Assembly (NCBI GenBank): GCA_005799265.1
Contig: SYHD01000084.1
Location: forward strand, 1-64,000
From: Planctomycetia bacterium
GTDB lineage: Bacteria > Planctomycetota > Planctomycetia > Gemmatales > Gemmataceae
Reading direction: 5' to 3'
DNA: 64,000 nt
Made by a program: the position numbers and the translations under genes. The notes beneath the pieces were generated by a model. It made no database searches and was not told the DNA's origin. It saw nothing but the letters and a program-made list of their open reading frames with translations. Positions within the stretch are counted from its first letter, which is position 1; each line of letters opens with the position of its first letter. Shown here piece by piece: positions 8,307-15,768 of this stretch.

Positions 8307-8380
8307 CCGCGTGCGGTTAAGCGCTCGCGTTGCTGCGCCTGCGGCTTGGCGTTACTCTGCGAGCGCTAAACCGCACGCGG
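8307..8380. repeat. CCGCTTGCGG/TTTAGCG-family inverted repeat
   Basis: 22-bp arms at 8307-8328 and 8359-8380 (one mismatch) with the core GCGAGCGCTAAACCGCA. The element starts 8 bp after the stop codon of the S1/P1 gene. About ten relatives occur across the window. Confidence 0.8.
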
Positions 8381-8540
8381 CAACAAAATCCCGCAACTGA
8401 CCTCACACATCTACGTATTTCAATTTAAGATACATAAGTACACTTAACGATCAGGGCCGACGCCTTCGCGGTTAAAACCACTCGCGCGCGTCGCCTGGCG
8501 ATCGCGTCACGGAACCATTAACCTTCAAGAGAACCAACCT

Positions 8541-9854
8541 ATGTTCGTGCAACTCACCAAAGACTTTCTCGGCAAACCGGCCGGCGAACGCATCGACGTC
8601 GCCGAGCACGATGCCGATCAGCTCATGCGCCAGGGCTGGGCGCAGCCGATTGACGAAGACCTGATGACGCCCATGATCGCGCGGGCGGTACAGAGCGGAC
8701 TCGATGACGCCGTCGAACGTTCACTGCAGAGCTTCCTGCGCAAGCAACCCAAAAACAGCCGTCTGCCGTTCGCGGGCCTCGGCGATGCGGCGCTCGACGA
8801 TCCGCGCGCCGGCTTCAAGCACTTTGGCGAGTTCGCCCTCGCCGTGCGCGACGCCTGCCAGCCGGGCAAACGGCCCGACGATCGGCTCGCCCTCATCACC
8901 AAGGCTGCGTCCGGCATGGGCGAAAACACCGGCGCGGACGGCGGCTTTTTGGTTCCGACCGAGTTCGTGCAAAAATTGCTCGACCGGGTCTACTCTCCCT
9001 CGAACCTCCTGGGCATGACCGATTCGTACACGGTCTCCTCGAACGTCATTGCCTTCCCGCGCAGCGCGGAAACGTCGCGCGCCAACGGCTCGCGCTGGGG
9101 CGGCGTCCGCGCCTACTGGCGCGACGAGGGCGAGCAAGCGACCGCGACCAAGGCCGCGTTTGGCCGACTCCAGCTCACGCTGCGCAAGCTGTTCGTCATG
9201 ATCAACGCCACCGACGAACTCTTGAGCGACGTGCAGGGCATCGCATTGGAGCAATATCTCTTTCGCGTCGCCTCGGAGGAAATCAACTTCGTCGTCTCCG
9301 ACGCGATCCTCAACGGCTCCGGGGCCGGGCAGCCGCTCGGCATCCTCAACTCGGCGCCGCTCATCACGGTCGCGAAAGAAGGCGGACAAGCGGCCGCTAC
9401 CGTCGTCACCGCCAACATCCTCAAGATGTGGTCGCGTCTGTGGGCCCCGTGTCGGCAGAACGCTGTCTGGCTCATTCATCAGGACATCGAGCCGCAACTG
9501 CACACGATGACGATCGGCTCCGGCGGCGCCGATATCGTCGCCTACCTTCCGCCCGGCGGCCTGTCGGATCGCCCCTACGCCACGCTCATGGGTCGGCCCG
9601 TCATCCCGGTCGAATGGTGCTCGACGCTCGGCACCGTCGGCGACATCGTGCTCGCGGATCTGCGGCATTACGTGACCGCGACCAAGGGGCAGATCGAGTC
9701 GGCGATGTCGATCCACCTGCGTTTCGATTACGACGAATCGGTGTTCCGCTTCATCTTCCGCGTCGACGGCGCCCCGTGGTGGACTGCCGCGCTCACGCCG
9801 TTCAAAGGCTCGAACACGCAGTCGTGCTTCGTGACGCTGGAGACGCGAGCGTGA
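8541..9854 (+). CDS. Phage HK97-type major capsid protein
   Basis: 437 aa. An N-terminal segment of about 130 aa precedes GENTGADGGFLVPTEF, the hallmark start of the mature HK97 capsid fold. It continues with SEEINFVVSDAILNGSGAGQPLGILN and a C-terminal VRFIFR-like beta region (FRFIFRVDGAPWWTAALTPFKGS). The family forms icosahedral heads of tailed phages. It heads a run of phage-like genes, but no prohead protease, portal or large terminase is adjacent. The stop codon is immediately followed by a heptamer repeat. Confidence 0.88.
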   Translation: MFVQLTKDFLGKPAGERIDVAEHDADQLMRQGWAQPIDEDLMTPMIARAVQSGLDDAVERSLQSFLRKQPKNSRLPFAGLGDAALDDPRAGFKHFGEFALAVRDACQPGKRPDDRLALITKAASGMGENTGADGGFLVPTEFVQKLLDRVYSPSNLLGMTDSYTVSSNVIAFPRSAETSRANGSRWGGVRAYWRDEGEQATATKAAFGRLQLTLRKLFVMINATDELLSDVQGIALEQYLFRVASEEINFVVSDAILNGSGAGQPLGILNSAPLITVAKEGGQAAATVVTANILKMWSRLWAPCRQNAVWLIHQDIEPQLHTMTIGSGGADIVAYLPPGGLSDRPYATLMGRPVIPVEWCSTLGTVGDIVLADLRHYVTATKGQIESAMSIHLRFDYDESVFRFIFRVDGAPWWTAALTPFKGSNTQSCFVTLETRA

Positions 9855-9930
9855 GCAGTGGTCAATGGTTAGTGGTTAGTGGTCAATGAATACCAGTGCA
9901 TTTTCTGACCACTGGCCACTGCCCATTGCC
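9855..9930. repeat. Heptamer (RRTGGYN) array forming an inverted repeat
   Basis: Units such as CAGTGGT, CAATGGT and TAGTGGT run from 9855, the base after the capsid stop codon. The complementary units (TGACCAC, TGGCCAC, TGCCCAT) occupy 9905-9930. The two sides can pair as a long imperfect hairpin. Confidence 0.75.
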
Positions 9931-10013
9931 TTCCCCCCAGCGAGCGGGGTCGCCTCGACGGTGTCCCCTTCCGCCGGCGAGAAGCAATCGCCCCGCTCGC
10001 TTCTTTTTTCAAC

Positions 10014-10075
10014 GTGGCGGCGAGACTCGGATCTTGCCGGTTGTCGAATCGGCAAGATCGGAGTCTCGCCGCCAC
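10014..10075. repeat. 26-bp inverted repeat (hairpin)
   Basis: Arms 10014-10039 and 10050-10075 match in 25 of 26 positions, with GGCGGCGAGACT at the outer ends and a 10-base loop. It lies between the capsid gene and the next small ORF and is unrelated in sequence to the heptamer arrays. It could act as a terminator or mRNA-stability element. Confidence 0.8.
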
Positions 10076-10092
10076 CAATCAGGAGAGATGCC

Positions 10093-10416
10093 ATGCACCC
10101 GATGGAACGCGAACTCGCTCGACTGCAACGCTGGCTGATCGCTCACGAGATTCGGGTGCGCTGCGTCTTGTGGAATCCCGGCCTGTCGCCGCCGCTTGAC
10201 ATCATCCTGGAGGCGGATGCGACGCTGAGGGATCACCACCGCGTGAATTTATTGCTTATCGAATTCATTCATCCAGATCCCCAGGAATCGCTGCGCTCAT
10301 CCTGGGCCCCAGACGGTTCACCACCATGGCAAATCTCATCACCCGCGTGCGCGCCATCTACAACTTGGCCAACCGAGCGACTACTTCGGACGAGGACGAC
10401 ACCCTCGACGCCCTGA
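10093..10416 (+). CDS. Small hypothetical protein in the phage-like cluster
   Basis: 107 aa from ATG 10093, preceded by AGGAGAG. The first 60 residues (MERELARLQRWLIAHEIRVRCV...) look protein-like. The last 30 overlap the connector gene in another frame and may be coincidental. No family recognised. The position between capsid and connector suggests a small virion or accessory protein. Confidence 0.4.
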   Translation: MHPMERELARLQRWLIAHEIRVRCVLWNPGLSPPLDIILEADATLRDHHRVNLLLIEFIHPDPQESLRSSWAPDGSPPWQISSPACAPSTTWPTERLLRTRTTPSTP

Positions 10417-11162
10417 TCGCGGCCGTCTCGAGATCGATCGAGAACTATTGCTGGCGATCCTTCTCTGCCACCACGCACGACGAGCTCTACCCCGGCAACG
10501 GCCGGCGCGAACTCGTATTGCGAAACTATCCCACGCTCAACGTCGAGCGCGTCGCGTTCGCGCCGTCGCCGGTCATACGTGTGACCAACACGTCGTCGAA
10601 CAATCAACGCGCGACGGTCAAGGTCACTGCCACCGGCGTCGAACTGATTCGCGTTGCATCGGGTATCGCGTCGAGCAGCACGATCAACCTCGCCGATCAA
10701 GTCACGCTCAGTGCTCTGGCGTCGGCGATCGCGGCGCTGGGCAATGGCTGGTCCGCCGCGGTGATCGACGCACTTGACGACTTGCGCGCCTCGGCCGACC
10801 TGCGTGCGCTGCAAGGCGCCTTTCACGCAAAGGACGTGGACGCCGAATTGAAGCTGCACGTGAGCGAGTTGTCGAATTTCAGCGTGCATGCCGAGCAAGG
10901 CTGCTTGACACGCGGGGACGGCGCCTGCTGGGAGGGGGGAGTCCATTACTGGCGCGTGATCCATCGTGCTGGTTTCAACACGGTCCCCGACGATGTGCAA
11001 GAAGCGTGCGCTCAGTGGGTCGCCCAGCTCTTTTGGCTGACGAAGCGCGATCCGGGCATTGCCTCGGAATCTATCCCCGGCGCCCTGTCACGCGTCGTCC
11101 TGCGCGAGTTGCCGACGTCGGTCAAGCTGCTCCTGGACCCGTATCGCAACTGGCGTGTGTGA
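10326..11162 (+). CDS. Phage head-tail connector-like protein (gp6-like)
   Basis: 278 aa. The N-terminus MANLITRVRAIYNLANRATTSDEDDTLDALIAAVSRSIENYCWRSF matches the helical start of HK97 gp6-like connector proteins (short helices with an ID-NYCWR motif). The later region has ACAQWVAQLFWLTKRDPG and a C-terminal LLLDPYRNWRV, also typical of these proteins. It is longer than the usual ~100-200 aa because of a beta-rich insert around residues 60-160. It would sit at the portal/tail junction, although the portal gene is missing here. Confidence 0.7.
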   Translation: MANLITRVRAIYNLANRATTSDEDDTLDALIAAVSRSIENYCWRSFSATTHDELYPGNGRRELVLRNYPTLNVERVAFAPSPVIRVTNTSSNNQRATVKVTATGVELIRVASGIASSSTINLADQVTLSALASAIAALGNGWSAAVIDALDDLRASADLRALQGAFHAKDVDAELKLHVSELSNFSVHAEQGCLTRGDGACWEGGVHYWRVIHRAGFNTVPDDVQEACAQWVAQLFWLTKRDPGIASESIPGALSRVVLRELPTSVKLLLDPYRNWRV

Positions 11163-11198
11163 CGCTCGTTCCGAGACCTCCCACTCCCGCGGATTACC

Positions 11199-11570
11199 AT
11201 GACGCTTCCCATTACTCCCAACACCACCTGTGATGTCTACCGCAAGATAAACGCCCCGCCGGCCGCGCCTGATGTGGCGGCGGTCTCCTGTTATCTGCAG
11301 GCCGACTGGCGCGGCGGACTGGAAACCAGCGAGCGCGATCCGTTGCTGACCTGGACTCATGTCATGCTCATTAACGTCAGCATTGACATTCGCGACGCAT
11401 ACGGCGGCCAAGGAGTGACCGGCGCCGAGGACAAAGTCTACGTGCCGGATCAAAATGGCACGAGCTTCAAAGTCATGTTCATCGAGCGCGTCCAGCGCGG
11501 CACGGCGCACGAACACAAACGCGTTTATCTCGATCGCCTCAAGCCGACCTGGCCGACCAATGAACTCTAA
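11199..11570 (+). CDS. Phage head-closure-like small protein
   Basis: 123 aa of predominantly beta character: MTLPITPNTTCDVYRKINAPP at the start, WTHVMLINVSIDIRD in the middle, and FKVMFIERVQRG near the C-terminus. Size and position directly after the gp6-like gene fit a head-closure or head-tail adaptor protein, but no motif proves it. Its TAA stop is the first base triplet of a perfect 22-bp heptamer hairpin. Confidence 0.5.
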   Translation: MTLPITPNTTCDVYRKINAPPAAPDVAAVSCYLQADWRGGLETSERDPLLTWTHVMLINVSIDIRDAYGGQGVTGAEDKVYVPDQNGTSFKVMFIERVQRGTAHEHKRVYLDRLKPTWPTNEL

Positions 11571-11633
11571 GCAGTGGTCAGTGGTCAGTGGCGAGAAAAT
11601 CCATGGGCATTCACTGACCACTGACCACTGCTT
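11569..11633. repeat. Perfect 22-bp heptamer hairpin (AGTGGTC units)
   Basis: The left arm 11569-11590 and right arm 11612-11633 are exact reverse complements, built from repeated CAGTGGT units. The left arm includes the last two bases of the upstream stop codon, and the right arm ends 12 bp before the ATG at 11646. Confidence 0.9.
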
Positions 11634-11645
11634 TTGGAACAAACC

Positions 11646-12203
11646 ATGAGACCCATCCGCAATCGCATCATCAAACACGTTCGCATTCGCGCCGCTGAGC
11701 TGGTGCCGCACGAGCTCAATCCGCGTGTTCACTCGGACGCCCAGCGCCGTGCGCTGCGAATGCTTTACGAGGAGATCGGCTTCGCGCGCAGTTTGCTTGC
11801 GTATCCGCTTCCGGACGGACGATTGAAGCTGATCGATGGGCATCTTCGCGCGACGATGGATCCGGAGCAGGAAGTGGACGTGGAGGTGCTCGACGTCAAT
11901 GAATCCGAGGCGCGGGCGCTCTTGCTGGCGATCGATCCGCTGGCGCAGCTGGCGGGCTATGAGAGCGATACGCTCGAGAAGCTTCGCGCCACGGTTGAAG
12001 CCGACTCCGCCGCGGTCAAGTCGCTCTGGCAGACGTTGCAGGAAGCGAGCGAACGCACCAAGCGCGCCATGAAACGCGACGGTGCCGAGGAATTGCCGGA
12101 GCAGTTCTTCGTGCTGATTGAATGTGCGGACGAAGAACAGCAGCGCGCGTTGCTGGAGCGATTCACGGCCGAAGGATTGCAATGCCAGGCGAAGCTGAGT
12201 TGA
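11646..12203 (+). CDS. ParB/Srx-fold N-terminal-type protein in the phage-like cluster
   Basis: 185 aa. The N-terminal 70 residues (VRIRAAELVPHELNPRVHSDAQ...LKLIDGHLRATM) match the ParB-like domain, with LIDGHLRA in place of the usual IxGHRR box. The domain acts as a CTPase or nuclease in plasmid and phage proteins. A Glu-rich C-terminal helical part follows. ATG 11646 was chosen; the in-frame ATG 11634 adds four residues. It directly precedes the ABC/GNAT gene, an association that suggests the two work together. Confidence 0.75.
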   Translation: MRPIRNRIIKHVRIRAAELVPHELNPRVHSDAQRRALRMLYEEIGFARSLLAYPLPDGRLKLIDGHLRATMDPEQEVDVEVLDVNESEARALLLAIDPLAQLAGYESDTLEKLRATVEADSAAVKSLWQTLQEASERTKRAMKRDGAEELPEQFFVLIECADEEQQRALLERFTAEGLQCQAKLS

Positions 12204-12256
12204 CTGTCATTCGTCGCGTGTGTGTTTGCCAAGGACCACGAACAACGGATCTCATC

Positions 12257-13348
12257 ATGCTAATCTCTGTCGAAACTCCCATCGTGGAATCGCCGCGCGT
12301 CAAGCAAGTGCGCGGCATGTTCGATCTGACGCCGGCGAAGACCAGCCGACTGACGTGGGACGTGCATCTGCCGCTCGCTGAGAAACCCTGGCACATCGGC
12401 CTGATCGTCGGCCCCTCCGGCAGCGGCAAGACTACGATCGCGCGGCGCCTCTTCCCGACGCCGCGAGCACTGCCCGACCTCACGTCCGGCAGCGTGCTCG
12501 AAGCGTTTCCGGACGACATGTCAATCAAGGACATCGTCGCCCTCTTGAGCGCGGTCGGCTTCGCGTCGCCGCCGGCGTGGCTGCGGCCGTTCGGCGTGCT
12601 TTCGACCGGCCAGCAATTTCGCGTCACGCTGGCGCTTCGGATCGCTGCGACACCCGCGCGAGAGTGCATCGTCTTCGATGAATACACGAGCGTCGTCGAT
12701 CGCACGGTCGCCCAGATCGGCTCGGCCGCGGTCGCGAAGATCATTCGGCAGCGCAATCGACAGTTTGTTGCCGTCACCTGCCATGAGGATGTTGAGGCCT
12801 GGCTGCAGCCCGACTGGGTCTTTCGTCCCGCGGAGAATTGCTTCGCCTGGAGGCGGCTTCGGCGACGTCCTGCCGTTGCACTCGACATCGTTCGCGTCGC
12901 GCCATCGGCGTGGCCTTTATTCGCACCGCATCACTATCTGAGCCACGCCCTCGCCCGCAGCGCCGTGTGCTTTCTGGCATCATGGCGCGCGCAGCCGGTC
13001 GCGTTCTCGGCGTGGTTGCCATTCGTCGGCGCCGGCCCGAAGACGCGCCGCGAACACCGCACCGTGAGCTTGCCCGACTATCAAGGCATCGGCATTGGCA
13101 ACGCTCTCAGCGATTTCGCGGCGTCCTTGTGGGCCGGCCTTGGCCATCGCGCCATCTCGACAACGACGCATCCCGCCATGATGCGCGCTCGCCTGCGCTC
13201 CGCCAACTGGCAGATGCACCGCGCCCCCAGCTTCGCGAGCCGTCACGAAGGCCGACTGCGCCATGCCACGACTCGGCTCACGGCGGGGTTTCGCTACATC
13301 GGCCAGGCGCTTCCCTATGCGGCAGCGAAGGCGCTGCTCGAATCGTGA
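12257..13348 (+). CDS. ABC-type ATPase fused to a GNAT acetyltransferase domain
   Basis: 363 aa from ATG 12257. Residues 40-200 form an ABC ATPase: Walker A GPSGSGKTT (~52-60), signature LSTGQQ, Walker B CIVFDEYTS and the switch CHEDV. There are no membrane segments, so it is not a transporter. Residues 230-363 contain HRTVSLPDYQGIGIGNALSDFAASL, which fits GNAT motif A (the acetyl-CoA pyrophosphate loop Q/RxxGxG/A). Fusions like this are found in phage-type neighbourhoods, where they may chemically modify or sense a substrate. Here the neighbour is a ParB-type protein. Target unknown. Confidence 0.78.
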   Translation: MLISVETPIVESPRVKQVRGMFDLTPAKTSRLTWDVHLPLAEKPWHIGLIVGPSGSGKTTIARRLFPTPRALPDLTSGSVLEAFPDDMSIKDIVALLSAVGFASPPAWLRPFGVLSTGQQFRVTLALRIAATPARECIVFDEYTSVVDRTVAQIGSAAVAKIIRQRNRQFVAVTCHEDVEAWLQPDWVFRPAENCFAWRRLRRRPAVALDIVRVAPSAWPLFAPHHYLSHALARSAVCFLASWRAQPVAFSAWLPFVGAGPKTRREHRTVSLPDYQGIGIGNALSDFAASLWAGLGHRAISTTTHPAMMRARLRSANWQMHRAPSFASRHEGRLRHATTRLTAGFRYIGQALPYAAAKALLES

Positions 13349-13358
13349 CACGCACATT

Positions 13359-13409
13359 CGATGAACCACGGGGGCACGGGGAACACGGGGAGAAGAGTGA
13401 GGAATCACG
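13359..13409. repeat. CACGGGG short-unit direct repeat
   Basis: The text ACCACGGGGGCACGGGGAAC and the following ACGGGGAG repeat a CACGGGG(AA) unit directly after the ABC/GNAT gene. It resembles one arm of the intergenic repeats elsewhere in the window; a clear second arm was not found. Confidence 0.45.
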
Positions 13410-13495
13410 GAATCTTCTCTGGCCCTGATGTAAAGTTCGAGTCGCTGGATGCTCAGTCAAGGATCCCCCTTGGTTCTTCTTCTCTGGATTGGCCC

Positions 13496-14017
13496 ATGTC
13501 GCAGACGAGATTCCGCCTGACGCCTGGCTTGCGCGAGCAGATCATTTCCTCGATTCGCGCCGGCGGTTATCCGCATGTGGCCGCCGAGGCGTGGGGCGTG
13601 CCCAAGGATGTCCTCGAAGATTGGCTGAAGCGCGGCAATGACACCGACGCGCGCGAACCTTATCGCTCCTTTGCGCGCGAAATTCGGCAAGCATTCGCCC
13701 AGGCGAGGCTTTGCGCGGAGATGGCGGTCTACAAGGAGGAACCCAAGATCTGGCTCATGCACGGACCGGGCCGCGAGTGCGAGGATCAACCCGGTTGGAG
13801 CGTGTCGGTGAAGCCCGCGGAGGCGTCGGCGCAGGCACGCAACGCGCTGTGCGATCCCGAGTTGATGGCGCTCTTTCGCGCGGTGCTGCAAGCGCTCACG
13901 CCGTTCCCCGAAGCGCGCGGCAAAGTCGCCGAGACGTTGATGAGCCTCGGCATTGCGCAGAGGGAGCCACAGATGAACACAGATAGGGAGACAGGCAATG
14001 TTCCGGAGAAACGGTGA
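13496..14017 (+). CDS. Terminase-small-subunit-like helix-turn-helix protein
   Basis: 173 aa from ATG 13496. The N-terminal RFRLTPGLREQIISSIRAGGYPHVAAEAWGVPKDVLEDWLKRG is a helix-turn-helix of the kind found in phage terminase small subunits and related proteins (AG-Y..VAAEA.GV....W..RG). It is followed by a helical region with FAREIRQAFAQARLCAEM. No large terminase is adjacent. The C-terminal tail runs through a CACAGATGAACACAGATAGG repeat, suggesting its last codons derive from repeat sequence. It overlaps the next gene by 20 bp. Confidence 0.65.
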   Translation: MSQTRFRLTPGLREQIISSIRAGGYPHVAAEAWGVPKDVLEDWLKRGNDTDAREPYRSFAREIRQAFAQARLCAEMAVYKEEPKIWLMHGPGRECEDQPGWSVSVKPAEASAQARNALCDPELMALFRAVLQALTPFPEARGKVAETLMSLGIAQREPQMNTDRETGNVPEKR

Positions 14018-14255
14018 GGCAATCCGCCATGTCGATGACGAGACGTTCGAACCGATGAGACCGCGCGACAAAGTCAGCATCCGCCAGGCGCAAGAGGAAT
14101 CCGCCATCGCGCGTTGTCCATTGTGTCGTGCGATGCTCATTGCCCGGCAAGGACGCGCGGGGCCGTACTTCTTTTGCGCGTGTGTGAAAGGCGTCAGCGG
14201 GCGCCGGGACCGATATCGAGAGGGACCGCTTTCGGCAGCGACAGATCGACCTTGA
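13998..14255 (+). CDS. Small zinc-ribbon-like protein
   Basis: 85 aa starting inside the previous gene (ATG 13998 after AGGCA). RCPLCRAMLIARQGRAGPYFFCAC places CxxC and CxC pairs about 18 residues apart, which fits a metal-binding ribbon. The C-terminus overlaps the end of the convergent Ig-like gene by 62 bp. Either the last residues are unusual or the true protein is partly misread. Role unknown; it closes the phage-like cluster. Confidence 0.5.
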   Translation: MFRRNGEAIRHVDDETFEPMRPRDKVSIRQAQEESAIARCPLCRAMLIARQGRAGPYFFCACVKGVSGRRDRYREGPLSAATDRP

Positions 14256-15546
14256 CACGATCGGACGTGATCGCCTCGCCGACGTTGCCGGCGCGATCGA
14301 AGGCTTCGACGCGGAGGAAGAACTGGAACGGCAGCTCTTGCGGCAGGGTCCAAATGTGCTTGCCGCCGTTGCCAAGCTTGTCGGCGAAAGTCGTCCACGG
14401 GCCGTCTTTTTGCTCGGCATAGGACAGGCGGATCGGCGTGGGGCCGAGATTCTTGTCGAAGGCGGCCCAGACGATGGAGAGCTTGCCCTTGTCGAGGCCG
14501 GTGTCGCCGACGTGAACGCCTTTCAATTGGACCACGGGCTTGGTGAGATCGACTTCAATCCAGAACTGCGGCGCGTCGCCGGGTTGCGGCGGCCGCTCGC
14601 CCAGGCCCACGCCGCTCTTGGCAACCAACGTGATGCCGTAGACGCCTTCATCCTGCACATCGAATGTCAGTCGCTTCGATTGCCCCGGCTCGGCATTCTT
14701 TTGCTCCAGCGGATACTCGGTGAGCTTGTTCCACGCCCGGCCCTTGTAGAGGGTGTACCAGAGTTCGACGCTGGAGACGCCGGAGGGGCCGACGTCTTTG
14801 AGGTCGAAACCCACGGAGATTTGCTTGCTGTTGACGAACTTGCGCGGCAGATCTTTGGGCCCATCGAAGGGTTGCTGGATGGGATTTTGGAACGCGTTGG
14901 CGCCGCCGCCGGCCTGGAGGCTGACGGTGGTTTTTTCTTCGCCGACGTTGCCGGCGCGATCGCGAGCCATGACGCGGACTTCGACCTGGGCGTTGGTTTG
15001 CGGGTTCCAGTAGACCTGGTTGGTTCCCGCGGGGACGGCAAGCGGAATCCACGCCGGGTTGCCGACAATGCGGTATTCGACGCGCACGGAGTCGGGCAGG
15101 GTGGTGTCGAGATTGTCGTCGCGCACCAGCCAGGCGACGCCGACTTCCGTGACGCGCGGCTGCAAGGGTTGCAGCTGGATCGTCGGCGGCAGGGTGTCCA
15201 CAATCACCTTCAGGCTGGGCTTGAGCTCTTCGACCTTGTCGGGATAGGTCTTGCCGAGCGTATCGACGGTCTGGACCGCGAACCAAAACGAGCCATCGTT
15301 GGGCGTGGCGAAACGGAAGCTCGGCTCATCGGGCAAGGCGTTGGCGGTAAATTGCCAACGTCGGCCTTGCTCGGTGGAGACATAGAGGCGCACCTGGGCG
15401 ACGTTGAGTCCCTTTTGATCGTTCTTGAAGGGGATCTTGAACTGGCGATGCTGGAAGTAGATGACGCCGGGCTCCTGGGCGCGCGCAACCGCCGCCGTGA
15501 GCGCACCGGCGAGCAGGCACCAAACAAACACGGACGGTTTCCGCAT
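14194..15546 (-). CDS. Secreted protein with Ig-like/fibronectin-like repeats
   Basis: 450 aa from ATG 15546 (MRKPSVFVWCLLAGALTAAVARAQ is a signal peptide). The body is beta-rich with several repeats carrying the Ig-like phrase D-R-AGNVGE (ARDRAGNVGEEKT, AFDRAGNVGEAIT), and segments measuring stress on a trajectory (VRLYVSTEQGRRW, WFAVQTVDTLGK). No catalytic motif. Probably an envelope or surface scaffold protein. It is the last gene downstream of the HTTM pair on the same strand, 222 bp away. Confidence 0.72.
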   Translation of the reverse strand: MRKPSVFVWCLLAGALTAAVARAQEPGVIYFQHRQFKIPFKNDQKGLNVAQVRLYVSTEQGRRWQFTANALPDEPSFRFATPNDGSFWFAVQTVDTLGKTYPDKVEELKPSLKVIVDTLPPTIQLQPLQPRVTEVGVAWLVRDDNLDTTLPDSVRVEYRIVGNPAWIPLAVPAGTNQVYWNPQTNAQVEVRVMARDRAGNVGEEKTTVSLQAGGGANAFQNPIQQPFDGPKDLPRKFVNSKQISVGFDLKDVGPSGVSSVELWYTLYKGRAWNKLTEYPLEQKNAEPGQSKRLTFDVQDEGVYGITLVAKSGVGLGERPPQPGDAPQFWIEVDLTKPVVQLKGVHVGDTGLDKGKLSIVWAAFDKNLGPTPIRLSYAEQKDGPWTTFADKLGNGGKHIWTLPQELPFQFFLRVEAFDRAGNVGEAITSDRVKVDLSLPKAVPLDIGPGAR

Positions 15547-15768
15547 GAGAAACTCAACCTCGCGGGAGATAATCGGAGGTTCTCCACGGCCATGCACGAG
15601 CGCAGGAGAGGATCGCATCTTCATGATTCGGCAGGGTAGGGGATATGATTGAAGGAAAAATAGCGCGCCGCGCCAAGAATTCGAGGCGGAGATGCCGAGA
15701 GCGCGGATTGCATCGAATACCGTGGGATCGCGCGGCAACAGCGCTGCCGCCGCGCGAAATCGCCTGCG

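Noticed and set aside
8541-14255. Intact prophage
   Set aside because: No integrase, portal, large terminase, tail or lysis genes, and no attachment-site duplication was seen at the edges.
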